Below, piece by piece: positions 6,128-13,342 of a DNA stretch of 13,346 nt. The notes below the pieces were generated by a model, which had not been told where the DNA came from, did no database searches, and was given only the letters and a program-made list of their open reading frames with translations. This DNA is from Methanosarcinales archaeon. Lineage in GTDB: Archaea; Halobacteriota; Syntropharchaeia; Alkanophagales; Methanospirareceae. The stretch covers positions 1 through 13,346 of the forward strand of contig JAODGL010000081.1 of the NCBI GenBank assembly GCA_025464585.1, written 5' to 3'. Positions within the stretch are counted from its first letter, which is position 1. Every line of letters begins with the position of its first letter. The position numbers were made by a program, and so were the translations under genes.

Positions 6128-6224
6128 TCAGCAATCTTCTCCTTCGTTATACAGCCATAAATAATTGGGACTGATGGAAGGGCAAAAAAGAATCTGCTCA
6201 TAAGCAGGAGAATCCCTATTCTTA

Positions 6225-7016
6225 TTAATTTTCCCCCAATTGATTTTCACAAACCTTCTCAAATATCTCCTTCACTGCAACCACCGCTTTAGAATTCTCA
6301 GGCAGTTCTATTATCGGCTTCCCAACCAAATCAAACGCGCGTATGTTCTCGTCCTCTGGAACCGTTCCTATAAGCTCAACTCCGCTATTCTTTACCATCT
6401 CATCCAGAGCATTCTTCACCGCTTCATCCTCGGTAACCTTATTCAACACGAGATACACGTGCCGGAAGTTAATCTGCAACTTCTCTGCAAGGTTCTTTAT
6501 GTTCGCTGCCGTGTCTATCCCCCTTTTCGTAGGGTCGCTCACCAGAAGCATGGTATCCACATCGCGTGTCGTTCTCCGACTTAAATGCTCCAATCCGGCT
6601 TCACAATCGATTAAAATTGTAGGGAACCGAGCTGATAACTTATCAATAAAATGCCGCAGCATGTCGTTTATCAGGCAGTAACAGCCGGGACCTTCGGAAC
6701 GACCCATTGCTAATACCGAGAACCGCGGTGTGTTCACCATTATCTCCTCTATCTTATACTCAATCAGCATGTCCGTGGGCATGTTTTCAGAGAAGAAGAC
6801 CTGAGAAGGCGATGCTATCTCTTCTCTTACATCGCCTATTGTCCGTTTTATATTGACACCCAGCGTGCTTGGAAGGCATGTTGCCGGGTCGGCATCTATC
6901 GCAAGTACTCTGCCCGTCCCATTTTCTGTTAGAAATTTTAGTATTAGCGAGGCAATCACCGTTTTTCCAGTGCCTCCTTTTCCTGCTACTGCAATGATAT
7001 TCGCTTTTTGGGCCAT
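6225..7016 (-). CDS. cooC: CooC-like nickel-insertion ATPase (CO dehydrogenase maturation)
   Basis: 263 residues of the SIMIBI/MinD class. A deviant Walker A is at 12-19 (GKGGTGKT, with the signature lysine K13), DADPAT at 41-46 is the switch region, and ILIDCEAGLEHLSRR (about 134-148) is the Walker B/switch II region. C112-Y-C114 within GPGCYC is the metal-binding CXC motif of CooC proteins, which binds a metal ion across the dimer. CooC and AcsF help load nickel into CO dehydrogenase or acetyl-CoA synthase, enzymes central to methanogens and anaerobic methane oxidisers. The gene lies 9 nt downstream of the Lon-like protease gene, so the two are co-transcribed. No CODH subunit gene is in the window. 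Assignment to CooC rather than AcsF or another MinD-like maturase is likely but not certain. Confidence 0.82.
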   Translation of the reverse strand: MAQKANIIAVAGKGGTGKTVIASLILKFLTENGTGRVLAIDADPATCLPSTLGVNIKRTIGDVREEIASPSQVFFSENMPTDMLIEYKIEEIMVNTPRFSVLAMGRSEGPGCYCLINDMLRHFIDKLSARFPTILIDCEAGLEHLSRRTTRDVDTMLLVSDPTKRGIDTAANIKNLAEKLQINFRHVYLVLNKVTEDEAVKNALDEMVKNSGVELIGTVPEDENIRAFDLVGKPIIELPENSKAVVAVKEIFEKVCENQLGEN

Positions 7017-7025
7017 TTTGTGTGA

Positions 7026-7814
7026 TTATAAAATCATATACGCAACCACATCATCAATTGTTGACACTTCCTCTACTTCCATCTTTCCCTTCATATAGTC
7101 CTTAAGGTCCACAGGAGAGGAATAAACATTTACGAATGTGAACCCAAATATTTTCTCCTTTCTTATCCTCTCCTCGTAAACTTCCTGACCTTCCGGCATT
7201 AAAAAGAGTTTCATGCCATTCATCTCCGCTGCTTTTGCCTTCTCAAACACTCCCCCTACATGTCCTATACGCCCGCCTTCTTCTATGGTTCCAGTAATAA
7301 CAGCATCTTCGCGCACGTTCTTCCCTTCTATCGCTGCAACCGTCGCAACAGCAATAGCAGCCCCTGCGGAGGGTCCTCCTATCAAAGTGCCATTCACGTC
7401 AAAAGAAATGATAATATCCATGTTAGAGACGTCTCTATTTGTGAATTTTTCAGCAACTTTTACCGCTTTTCTCGCTGAGTATTGTGTATCAGGCTCGACA
7501 AAAGGGTGAGTATCAGCCAATACACGCCCATTCCCTTCTCTTACTTCTACATACACCCTGCCTATCACGCCAAGGCGGCTATCACTTCTAACGGCAACGA
7601 TATTAGCAGAACTGACTCCTTCACCTCCAGGCGGGACCATCGAACTCTCTTTTCCCGCACCAGAAAGCTTTTGGATGACGTTCTCTTTCTCTATTAACTT
7701 ATTACTCAGGACTTCTATTGCTTGCTGTTGCTGTCGATAAATGAAGAAAGAGGCGGAAGTGGACAGGATCAAGATGATACAAAGCAGAGCGATTAGCGCA
7801 TTTTTACGTGCCAT
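7026..7814 (-). CDS. Membrane-anchored Lon-like serine protease (family S16)
   Basis: 262 residues. An N-terminal signal anchor (about 5-25, LIALLCIILILSTSASFFIY) is followed by a short coiled coil (28-50). The proteolytic domain occupies about 68-240. S149 in GGPSAGAAIAVA is the nucleophile, and K192 in VFEKAKAAEMNGMK is the partner lysine; the spacing of 43 residues equals that in Lon. There is no AAA+ module, so it is not a full Lon. It resembles archaeal predicted proteases of the COG1750 type, with the catalytic domain probably outside the membrane. Substrates are unknown. CAGGTGA precedes the ATG. It is the first gene of an operon with the CooC-like ATPase and is divergent from the radical SAM gene. 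Confidence 0.8.
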   Translation of the reverse strand: MARKNALIALLCIILILSTSASFFIYRQQQQAIEVLSNKLIEKENVIQKLSGAGKESSMVPPGGEGVSSANIVAVRSDSRLGVIGRVYVEVREGNGRVLADTHPFVEPDTQYSARKAVKVAEKFTNRDVSNMDIIISFDVNGTLIGGPSAGAAIAVATVAAIEGKNVREDAVITGTIEEGGRIGHVGGVFEKAKAAEMNGMKLFLMPEGQEVYEERIRKEKIFGFTFVNVYSSPVDLKDYMKGKMEVEEVSTIDDVVAYMIL

Positions 7815-7843
7815 ATTTTTTATTCACCTGAGCGTATCCTATC

Positions 7844-7871
7844 TTTATAATTATAAGATCTATTATATAAA
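7844..7871. promoter_or_regulatory. Divergent AT-rich promoter region between the S16 protease and radical SAM genes
   Basis: Overlapping TATA-like elements (CTTTATAATTATAAG at 7844-7858 and TTATATAA at 7863-7870) occupy the 68-bp gap. The first is near-symmetric and could serve both strands: about 38 nt to the minus-strand ATG at 7814, and about 30 nt to the plus-strand ATG at 7883. Confidence 0.35.
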
Positions 7872-7882
7872 GAAAGTAAAAA

Positions 7883-8911
7883 ATGAAAGATAGGGCAGAG
7901 GAATGGACGAGAGGATTTAAAAACTGCGAGCTATGCGAGTGGCGATGTGGTGTTAACCGTGTAGAAGGGGAATCAGGAGTTTGTGGTGTTGGTATGCCCG
8001 AGATAGCCTACTGTAACCTCGCGCAGGTTCTGCAGAGTTATTCGGTGACAATGCTTGGGTGCAGTTTCAAATGTATCTACTGCAATGCCTACCGGCTTTC
8101 ACAATATCCGGGTAGTGGCTGGTTCTATCGCGGTTATATAGACCCGGGAGAACTCGCAGCAGAGGCAATTCGCAGGATTAAGTCACCGGAAGGGGAAGCG
8201 ATGCACGTGGATAAAATAAGTTTTACCGGCGGGGAGCCCACAATACATTTCCCGTATATTGCAAAAGTGCTGGAAGAAGCGAGGAAGAAGATGCCTGAGT
8301 TGGGAGTAGGCTTTGCTACAAACGGATTCGCAAGCCAGGAGACTCTTCAGCAGATCATAGAACTCTGTTCTTATGTCACGTTTGAGATAAAGGCGTTTAG
8401 TGATGAGACGCACCGGGCGATAACAGGAGCGCCGGTCGAGCCGGTTCTGCGCAATGCTGAATATCTCATCAGAAATGGTAGAGATAAGATACGTGCATTC
8501 AGAACCATTGTGATTCCTGGGATAAACGATACAGAAATAGAAGAGATAGCACAGTTCCTCGCTTCTATTGATACATCAGTACCGCTACGCATCATACCGT
8601 TCAGACCTAACTATATTTTGTATTACCATCCCGGACCCACAAGGAAGAGAATGGACGAAATCGGGCAGGCAGTCTTAAAAACAGGTCTTGAAAACGTCTG
8701 GTGGGGTGGTTACTATCCAATGGAGGCATCAAAGCACGCAGTAGAGACAGCGAAGAAGTTTAGAGAAGTCAAGCAAGGGGGAGCAAGGCTTGCTTTCGCA
8801 TATTCTAAGCTTGCTGGTTGCATCAGACCGGATAGAAACTGTGGTGAGTGCCCGATGAGGTTGAATTGCCCTGCGGGATTAAAAGAGCCCTGGCTGCTCG
8901 ACATAGAATAA
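7883..8911 (+). CDS. Radical SAM protein, PflA/PflX-like, with extra N- and C-terminal cysteine clusters
   Basis: 342 residues. The radical SAM cluster motif is C60-x3-C64-x2-C67 (GCSFKCIYC), and GGEP at 116-119 binds the SAM amino group. ATNGF, FEIKAF and RTIVIPGIND follow as the later strands of the partial TIM barrel. An N-terminal C15-x2-C18-x3-C22-x11-C34 set resembles that of the PflA-like proteins of the AmmeMemoRadiSam group. A C-terminal C313-x6-C320-x2-C323-x5-C329 set, absent from basic PflA, may hold an auxiliary iron-sulfur cluster. PflA relatives install glycyl radicals, but the partner here is not in the window. The close divergent arrangement with the protease-CooC operon hints at metalloenzyme maturation; that is inference. 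The substrate is unknown. Confidence 0.88.
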   Translation: MKDRAEEWTRGFKNCELCEWRCGVNRVEGESGVCGVGMPEIAYCNLAQVLQSYSVTMLGCSFKCIYCNAYRLSQYPGSGWFYRGYIDPGELAAEAIRRIKSPEGEAMHVDKISFTGGEPTIHFPYIAKVLEEARKKMPELGVGFATNGFASQETLQQIIELCSYVTFEIKAFSDETHRAITGAPVEPVLRNAEYLIRNGRDKIRAFRTIVIPGINDTEIEEIAQFLASIDTSVPLRIIPFRPNYILYYHPGPTRKRMDEIGQAVLKTGLENVWWGGYYPMEASKHAVETAKKFREVKQGGARLAFAYSKLAGCIRPDRNCGECPMRLNCPAGLKEPWLLDIE

Positions 8912-8926
8912 TTCATTTTGCAATGT

Positions 8927-9883
8927 TTATAGTTCCACTTCTATCCCCATTATGTCTTTCTCGCCGTAAAAAACGTCCTTTGCAATTTCTGCACACCCTA
9001 TTGCAGCGCTATACCTTGTTATTGTTTCGGTTTTGATGTCTAAGAACCTGTCTATTCTCCGCTTTATTTCCTCTTTTTCGCCCACAGAACCCGTTAAGAA
9101 GACTTTACAGGCTGATGCACCTACGCCGTAATCCGTCATAAGAACTTGCATCGCCGCAATTTCCATCGCAGCAAACAAAGAAAGAGTGCCCATAACCAAT
9201 TCCTCATTTCCTACGTGTGTCGTCCATTTCTTCCGCAAGACGCCAGCATTTGAGAACGCATCGTTTGCACTTACCTCCCTGTCTTCGATATCTCTTAATA
9301 GCTGAAGGTCAATTGGACCCTGGTACAAGCCCGGAGCGAAGATACACGCATCTATTGCTCCTATTATTATTCCTCTCGCTACGGACATCGTAACGGTATT
9401 AGAGCTGATGTCCGCGAAAATGAAGTTCGGGAAAACTTTTTTATAGATGTGGTATGCAACGCCCACCTTTTCAGGACTTGCACAATGTGAGAAGAACTTT
9501 AACCTCCAATCTATTTTTTTACTACCCGCATGTATCCCCGGTATCATTATCGTGTGAATACCTGCGTTCTTTATCGCATCGAACACCTTCGTACCACCGC
9601 CAGTTCTTGCACCCGCCCCTTTTTCACTTCTTACTCCTCTGTTCCGCACCTTTTTAATATCTTTTATCGTGGAAAAGCCGTCGCCCATCGAATAAGTCAG
9701 AGCAACCAATTCTATCTCTTCTGTTTTTATCTTCAATCCCTTTTCTACTTCTTTTATTAGCTCCTCACAGTCTATCTCAGCCGCTTTATTCCTTGACAGC
9801 TCAAAAATTGTTACTGCCCCTTCTTCCTCCTTTAAGCCTGCAAATCGTATTCCAACAGTCCCATGGTCTATTCCCACAAACAT
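8927..9883 (-). CDS. Methanogenesis marker 12-like / DUF1464 protein
   Basis: 318 residues. It begins MFVGIDHGTVGIRF, a phosphate-1 loop of the ASKHA (actin/hexokinase/Hsp70) fold. FADISSNTVTMSVARGIIIG (about 177) and VFLTGSVGEKEEIKRR (about 277) are the phosphate-2 and adenosine regions. Segments such as GARTGGGTKVFDAIKNAG, IHAGSKKIDWRLKFFSH and APGLYQGPIDLQLLRDIED agree with the DUF1464 family as found in methanogens, where it is named methanogenesis marker protein 12. Its role is not established; an ATP-binding or kinase-like activity is likely from the fold. It lies 8 nt behind the ACT-domain gene and is convergent with the radical SAM gene with 15 nt between stops. The name rests on recollection of the family. 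Confidence 0.75.
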   Translation of the reverse strand: MFVGIDHGTVGIRFAGLKEEEGAVTIFELSRNKAAEIDCEELIKEVEKGLKIKTEEIELVALTYSMGDGFSTIKDIKKVRNRGVRSEKGAGARTGGGTKVFDAIKNAGIHTIMIPGIHAGSKKIDWRLKFFSHCASPEKVGVAYHIYKKVFPNFIFADISSNTVTMSVARGIIIGAIDACIFAPGLYQGPIDLQLLRDIEDREVSANDAFSNAGVLRKKWTTHVGNEELVMGTLSLFAAMEIAAMQVLMTDYGVGASACKVFLTGSVGEKEEIKRRIDRFLDIKTETITRYSAAIGCAEIAKDVFYGEKDIMGIEVEL

Positions 9884-9891
9884 AAACCAGC

Positions 9892-10383
9892 TTAAATGGA
9901 CGAGATAACCATGATGCCTTTTTTGCTCGCCGTCCGCTCTAAAATACCCAAAGCTTCTTTCAGTTCTTCTTTACCTACTGCGCTGAGCGTAACCGAGGCA
10001 GAGGATTTCTTATCCACGCCGGGCATAGAAAGAGAAAGCTCCACCACTTCCGCGAATCCCGTGCGGTCTATACTATCTATCGTTTCCCTTATATCAGAAT
10101 GCACTATATGTCCGATTAGCAGAACTACCATAGACTCCTTCAGTCGCTCTTTCCCTATTCTCACCACGTTCACGCCTCTCTCCTTTAACCTCTTTACTAA
10201 TCTATCCAATTCCCGTTCCTCTATCTCAAATGTTAGTTGAACAGGTATTCTGCCTGAAGGTGTCTTTTTATCCCTTTGATGCAGTACACTGAGTATATTC
10301 CCGCCAAGATCGGATACCGGCTTCAACGCGAGCACTAACTGACCCGGGATGTCTTTTAGTTCGATGTCCATGGATATTTTCAT
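9892..10383 (-). CDS. ACT-domain regulatory protein (COG2061-like, homoserine dehydrogenase-associated type)
   Basis: 163 residues. The N-terminal half (about 2-85) is an ACT domain: MDIELKDIPGQLVLALKPVSDLGGNI, then a second strand VQLTFEIEERELDRL with VNVVRIG. The second half (about 85-163) resembles a further ACT-like fold (SMVVLLIGHIVHSDIRETIDSID... ASVTLSAVGKEELKEALGIL). Such proteins in methanogens are annotated as ACT or allosteric regulators and often sit by homoserine dehydrogenase genes. Here the next gene is the marker-12-like protein instead, probably in the same transcript. A TATA box at 10404-10418 is centred 28 nt from the ATG, so the message is leaderless or nearly so. Ligand unknown; an amino acid is the usual choice. 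Confidence 0.75.
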   Translation of the reverse strand: MKISMDIELKDIPGQLVLALKPVSDLGGNILSVLHQRDKKTPSGRIPVQLTFEIEERELDRLVKRLKERGVNVVRIGKERLKESMVVLLIGHIVHSDIRETIDSIDRTGFAEVVELSLSMPGVDKKSSASVTLSAVGKEELKEALGILERTASKKGIMVISSI

Positions 10384-10403
10384 TTTTTAATTAGTATGTT
10401 GTT

Positions 10404-10418
10404 ATTATATATATAAAT
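10404..10418 (-). promoter_or_regulatory. TATA box of the ACT / marker 12 operon
   Basis: Minus-strand TTATTTATATATATAAT is centred about 28 nt from ATG 10383, and no Shine-Dalgarno is visible in the intervening AT-rich stretch. This fits a leaderless transcript. Confidence 0.45.
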
Positions 10419-10453
10419 AACCGCTAAAACAGTAGTTCCGAACGCCTTGTCTA

Positions 10454-10729
10454 TCACCGGTTACGAGTTCTTACCACCTCCATCATTTCCTCTGCTATTT
10501 TCAACAACCGAAGCCAAGTATTCGCTGCTGCTCTCACCTTCACTATATCGTCGCCACTTATGCACACAGTCAGTTTATCTCCTTTAAGAGCGACATCAAC
10601 AAAAAAGCGTCTGTCTTTATCTTTGTACTCTAATTTGGTCTTATTCTCTTTCTCTTCTTTTATGGACTCATACACCGTCTTTATAGCCTCTTTTTCATCC
10701 TCAAGCACAAATTCCGCTTTGATTCCCAT
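10454..10729 (-). CDS. pcc1: KEOPS complex subunit Pcc1
   Basis: 91 residues, the normal length for archaeal Pcc1. It starts with IKAEFVLEDEKEAIKTVYES, continues with a central strand pair (RRFFVDVALKGDKLTVCISG), and ends with a long helix DDIVKVRAAANTWLRLLKIAEEM, the dimerisation and Kae1-binding surface in characterised Pcc1 proteins. KEOPS makes threonylcarbamoyl-adenosine at position 37 of tRNAs. Pcc1 dimerises the complex. The gene starts 1 nt after the rpoP stop, in the conserved archaeal order rpl37Ae - rpoP - pcc1. Other KEOPS genes are not in the window. Confidence 0.85.
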   Translation of the reverse strand: MGIKAEFVLEDEKEAIKTVYESIKEEKENKTKLEYKDKDRRFFVDVALKGDKLTVCISGDDIVKVRAAANTWLRLLKIAEEMMEVVRTRNR

Positions 10730-10730
10730 T

Positions 10731-10871
10731 CTACTCTGCCTTTACTTTTTTCACTACCACTTCTGGTCTCTCCTTTCTCAATGCCCGATAGCCACAATAC
10801 GGGCATCTTACCCCCTGGTATTCAGTGCTTATCTCTACAATCCTTTTGCACCTTAAGCAGTAATATCCCAT
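10731..10871 (-). CDS. rpoP: DNA-directed RNA polymerase subunit P (Rpo12)
   Basis: A 46-residue protein. MGYYCLRCKRIVEIS carries the first CxxC, and VRCPYCGYRAL carries the second CxxC (with GYR), which together bind the structural zinc. The basic tail (LRKERPEVVVKKVKAE) is typical of archaeal/eukaryotic RPB12-type subunits. It ends in TAG one base before the pcc1 ATG, and its start lies 3 nt after the L37Ae stop, so the three genes form a tight operon. Its length and motifs match the family fully. Confidence 0.93.
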   Translation of the reverse strand: MGYYCLRCKRIVEISTEYQGVRCPYCGYRALRKERPEVVVKKVKAE

Positions 10872-10874
10872 ACT

Positions 10875-11168
10875 CTATTCTTCACCTCTTTCCTCCATCC
10901 TCTTTATCACCCTCTGTGCTGTAATGCCCATTGGAGTTTTTGGGACATAGGTACCCCCGGTGAAGATGAAGCCACATTTTGAACACTTCCATATACCTGT
11001 GCCTATCCTGGTCACTGAATTCTTCTCACATTTCGGGCACTTATGTGTGGCTCTTGTCTTCTCCTCTATCTCTGCAACGGCTTTTCTTATTTTCCGTCCA
11101 TATCTCACTCCAAATCTGCCGGCAGATTTCGTCTTCTTCCCCTTCTTTCTCTTTTGCTTCCTTGCCAT
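10875..11168 (-). CDS. rpl37ae: 50S ribosomal protein L37Ae (eL43)
   Basis: 97 residues from ATG 11168. A TTG four codons upstream in frame is less likely because it lies too close to the GGAAGG site, and most family members begin MA-K. The N-terminus is very basic (MARKQKRKKGKKTKSAGRFG), followed by YGRKIRKAVAEIEEKTRATH. The zinc motif is CPKC-x14-CSKC, and the C-terminus is TYVPKTPMGITAQRVIKRMEE. It is a zinc-ribbon protein of the large ribosomal subunit. It is first in the rpl37ae - rpoP - pcc1 operon, ends in TAG, and is divergent from hel308. An AT-rich TATA-like stretch (TTTTAATTTAATTAA, about 11203-11218) lies upstream. Confidence 0.95.
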   Translation of the reverse strand: MARKQKRKKGKKTKSAGRFGVRYGRKIRKAVAEIEEKTRATHKCPKCEKNSVTRIGTGIWKCSKCGFIFTGGTYVPKTPMGITAQRVIKRMEERGEE

Positions 11169-11235
11169 TTTTCGAACCAAACCTTCCTTTTTTGATTTGG
11201 AATTAATTAAATTAAAATAGAAAAGGTTGAAGTAG

Positions 11236-11245
11236 TATATATTTA
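11236..11245 (+). promoter_or_regulatory. TATA box of the hel308 gene
   Basis: TATATATTTA is followed about 25 nt later by the likely transcription start (about 11265), giving a leader of roughly 20-25 nt. No clear Shine-Dalgarno is seen. Confidence 0.45.
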
Positions 11246-11253
11246 TTGTAATT

Positions 11254-11267
11254 CTATCCCTGGATAG
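11254..11267. promoter_or_regulatory. Perfect inverted repeat CTATCC-CT-GGATAG at the predicted hel308 transcription start
   Basis: Six-base arms match perfectly around a two-base spacer. The predicted transcription start from the TATA box at 11236 falls inside or at the end of the repeat, a classic repressor position. No regulator for it is evident. Confidence 0.35.
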
Positions 11268-11276
11268 ATTTTGGTA

Positions 11277-11288
11277 TTTTCGCGAAAA
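11277..11288. promoter_or_regulatory. 12-bp perfect palindrome TTTTCGCGAAAA abutting the hel308 start codon
   Basis: The palindrome's last A is the A of the ATG at 11288. As RNA it could form a weak four- to six-pair stem covering the ribosome entry site; as DNA it is a symmetric protein site. Function is inferred only. Confidence 0.3.
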
Positions 11289-13342
11289 TGAAGTTGTCAG
11301 ACTTAAAATTGGAAAAAGGGCTGAATTTTATCTTCGGCGATCGCGATGTAGAGCTCTACCCACCGCAAGAGGATGCGATAAGAGCAGGTCTGCTCGATAA
11401 GAATAAAAACTTCGTCATCTCTTCTCCCACTGCGAGTGGAAAAACGCTGTTAGCGGAATTGGCGATGTTAAAATCAATTTTGCGTGATTCAGGAAAATGC
11501 CTTTATGTCGTGCCTCTAAATGCATTAGCATACGAGAAATATCTGAATTTTAAGAATACGTATCACTCTATTGCAAAAGTTGGTATATCAACGGGCGATT
11601 ATGAAAGCTCATCGCGATATCTTGAACGCTATGACATCATAATTCTCACGCTGGAAAAGCTGGACTCTCTAACGAGAATAAAGCCTGCCTGGTTAAGAAA
11701 GATTTCGGTTCTCGTAGTGGATGAGGTGCATGTGATAGGAGACGAGAAGAGAGGACCAAGGTTGGAAGGAGCAATGGCGCGCTTCATGAGCTTTAATCGT
11801 GCTGCCAGAATCATTGCTTTGTCTGCAACGATACCCAATGCGGAGGAGTTTGGGGAATGGCTGCATGCGACTTTGATACGTTCCGAATGGAGACCAGTGC
11901 CGTTAAAAGAGGAGGTATTCCTGGCAAAGGATGACCGGAAGATAATAGAGCGAGTGGTACGTGAGGCAAAGGAAGGTTCACAGGTCCTCGTGTTTGTAAA
12001 TACAAAAAGAGGTTCGGTATCTTTTGCAAGAAAAATCGCAACGCAGTTGAAAATGGCGAATAAGGAGCTGGCTAAGCTCGCAGAGCACGTGGACATTGGT
12101 GTGGACGACCTTGCAGAGATGGTCAGGTGTGGCGTTGCATACCATAACTCGTGGCTGCATCCGGAGCAGAGGAGAGCGATAGAAGAGAGTTTTAAAGCGC
12201 GGATATTAAAAGTGATATGCTGTACGCCAACGTTGGCAATGGGCGTTTCTTTACCTGCAAAAATGGTTTTAATCCGGAATTATAAGTTTTTCACACTTGG
12301 CAGAGGCAATGAGCCGATGTCAGTATGCTGGGTGAAACAGGTATTTGGTCGTGCAGGGAGACCAGAATATGATGAGTATGGAATAGGGCTGATAGTGGCA
12401 AGGAGCGAAGATGAGTGCGAGGAAATAGAGGATTTTTACATAAATGGTGAATTAGAAGGGATAGAATCGCGTTTTTCCGCAGACGCGATGACAGAGCAGA
12501 TTCTCGCCACTATCGTTGGTGGTGCGCATCATACAGACCAAATCTTCGATTTTCTTAGTAGCACCTTCTATGCGTTTCAAAACCATGCACAAATGGAACT
12601 CGTAAAAGCCCAAATGAAAGACATACTGGCGGAATTATCAGAGGAAGGGTTCATAAAGATAAAAGGAAGTGAAATAAGAGCTACTGGATTTGGAGCGCTC
12701 TCTTCCAGGCTGTATTTGTCCACGAAATCAGCATTAGAGCTAAAAAGGGGGATAGAAGTTTTAACCGAGCTTGAGAAGAAGGGGAATACAAAAATATCTG
12801 ATTTTGATCTCCTGCTCCTTTTATGCAGATGTGAGGAGGTAGTTACGCTGAGGTTGAAAGAAGCAGAGAAAGCGATGGAAATAGCAAGCAGTCTTAGCGA
12901 TAATCTTGAGTGGGTGTATGACAGTGCGTATGCGTTGGGTAGTGCGCTCGTCACGCATGCATGGATTGATGAGCTCACGTATCCAGAGCTGAAGGCGAAG
13001 TTCGGTATATACCCCGGAGAGATTCACAATAATATCTACGTTTTAGAGTGGATTTGCTATGCAGCGTCGAGAATAGCTGCGTATCTACGAGATGCGAACA
13101 TGCATGCGAAGCTAAGCGTGTTGAAGGATAGGATAAAACATGGTATTAAAACAGACTTGCTTGGATTGGTGTCTATAAAAGGCGTAGGCAGGGTAATCGC
13201 AAGAGGATTGTTTTCCGCAGGGTTTAAAAGCCCGGAAGAAGTGGCAAGAGCGGATGTGACGCAGTTGGAGAGAGTTCCTGGTGTTGGAGAGAAGCGAGCA
13301 AGAAGAATAAGGGAAGAAGCATTGAAACAGTGCAAAATGTAA
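11288..13342 (+). CDS. hel308: ATP-dependent DNA helicase Hel308 (Ski2-like, superfamily 2)
   Basis: 684 residues, close to the roughly 700 usual for the family, and complete. LYPPQEDAI with Q27 is the Q motif, SPTASGKT (46-53) is motif I, DEVH (145-148) is motif II, SAT (179-181) is motif III, FVNTKRGS (about 236-243) is motif IV, CTPTLAMGVSLPA (about 312-324) is motif V, and QVFGRAGRP (351-359) is motif VI. A winged-helix and ratchet domain follows at about 400-620. The C-terminus carries helix-hairpin-helix elements (IKGVGR near 630 and VPGVGEKRARR from 663). Hel308 unwinds DNA in the 3'-5' direction, prefers branched forks, and acts in archaeal replication-fork repair. The gene is divergent from rpl37ae. 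Motif II is DEVH where many Hel308 proteins have DEIH or DEVH. The stop is TAA. Confidence 0.93.
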   Translation: MKLSDLKLEKGLNFIFGDRDVELYPPQEDAIRAGLLDKNKNFVISSPTASGKTLLAELAMLKSILRDSGKCLYVVPLNALAYEKYLNFKNTYHSIAKVGISTGDYESSSRYLERYDIIILTLEKLDSLTRIKPAWLRKISVLVVDEVHVIGDEKRGPRLEGAMARFMSFNRAARIIALSATIPNAEEFGEWLHATLIRSEWRPVPLKEEVFLAKDDRKIIERVVREAKEGSQVLVFVNTKRGSVSFARKIATQLKMANKELAKLAEHVDIGVDDLAEMVRCGVAYHNSWLHPEQRRAIEESFKARILKVICCTPTLAMGVSLPAKMVLIRNYKFFTLGRGNEPMSVCWVKQVFGRAGRPEYDEYGIGLIVARSEDECEEIEDFYINGELEGIESRFSADAMTEQILATIVGGAHHTDQIFDFLSSTFYAFQNHAQMELVKAQMKDILAELSEEGFIKIKGSEIRATGFGALSSRLYLSTKSALELKRGIEVLTELEKKGNTKISDFDLLLLLCRCEEVVTLRLKEAEKAMEIASSLSDNLEWVYDSAYALGSALVTHAWIDELTYPELKAKFGIYPGEIHNNIYVLEWICYAASRIAAYLRDANMHAKLSVLKDRIKHGIKTDLLGLVSIKGVGRVIARGLFSAGFKSPEEVARADVTQLERVPGVGEKRARRIREEALKQCKM

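Noticed and set aside
6189..6206. Small hairpin CTGCT-CATA-AGCAG near the convergent ends at 6127 and 6225
   Set aside because: Only five base pairs, and no run of T immediately after it on either strand, so I do not call it a terminator.
9414..9428. Fifteen-base match CGCGAAAATGAAGTT shared with 11281-11295 at the hel308 start
   Set aside because: It is internal to the marker-12-like gene with no reason for function. A single match of this length is close to chance expectation in 13 kb.
11629..12096. Minus-strand open frame inside hel308
   Set aside because: Antisense shadow of the conserved helicase motifs.
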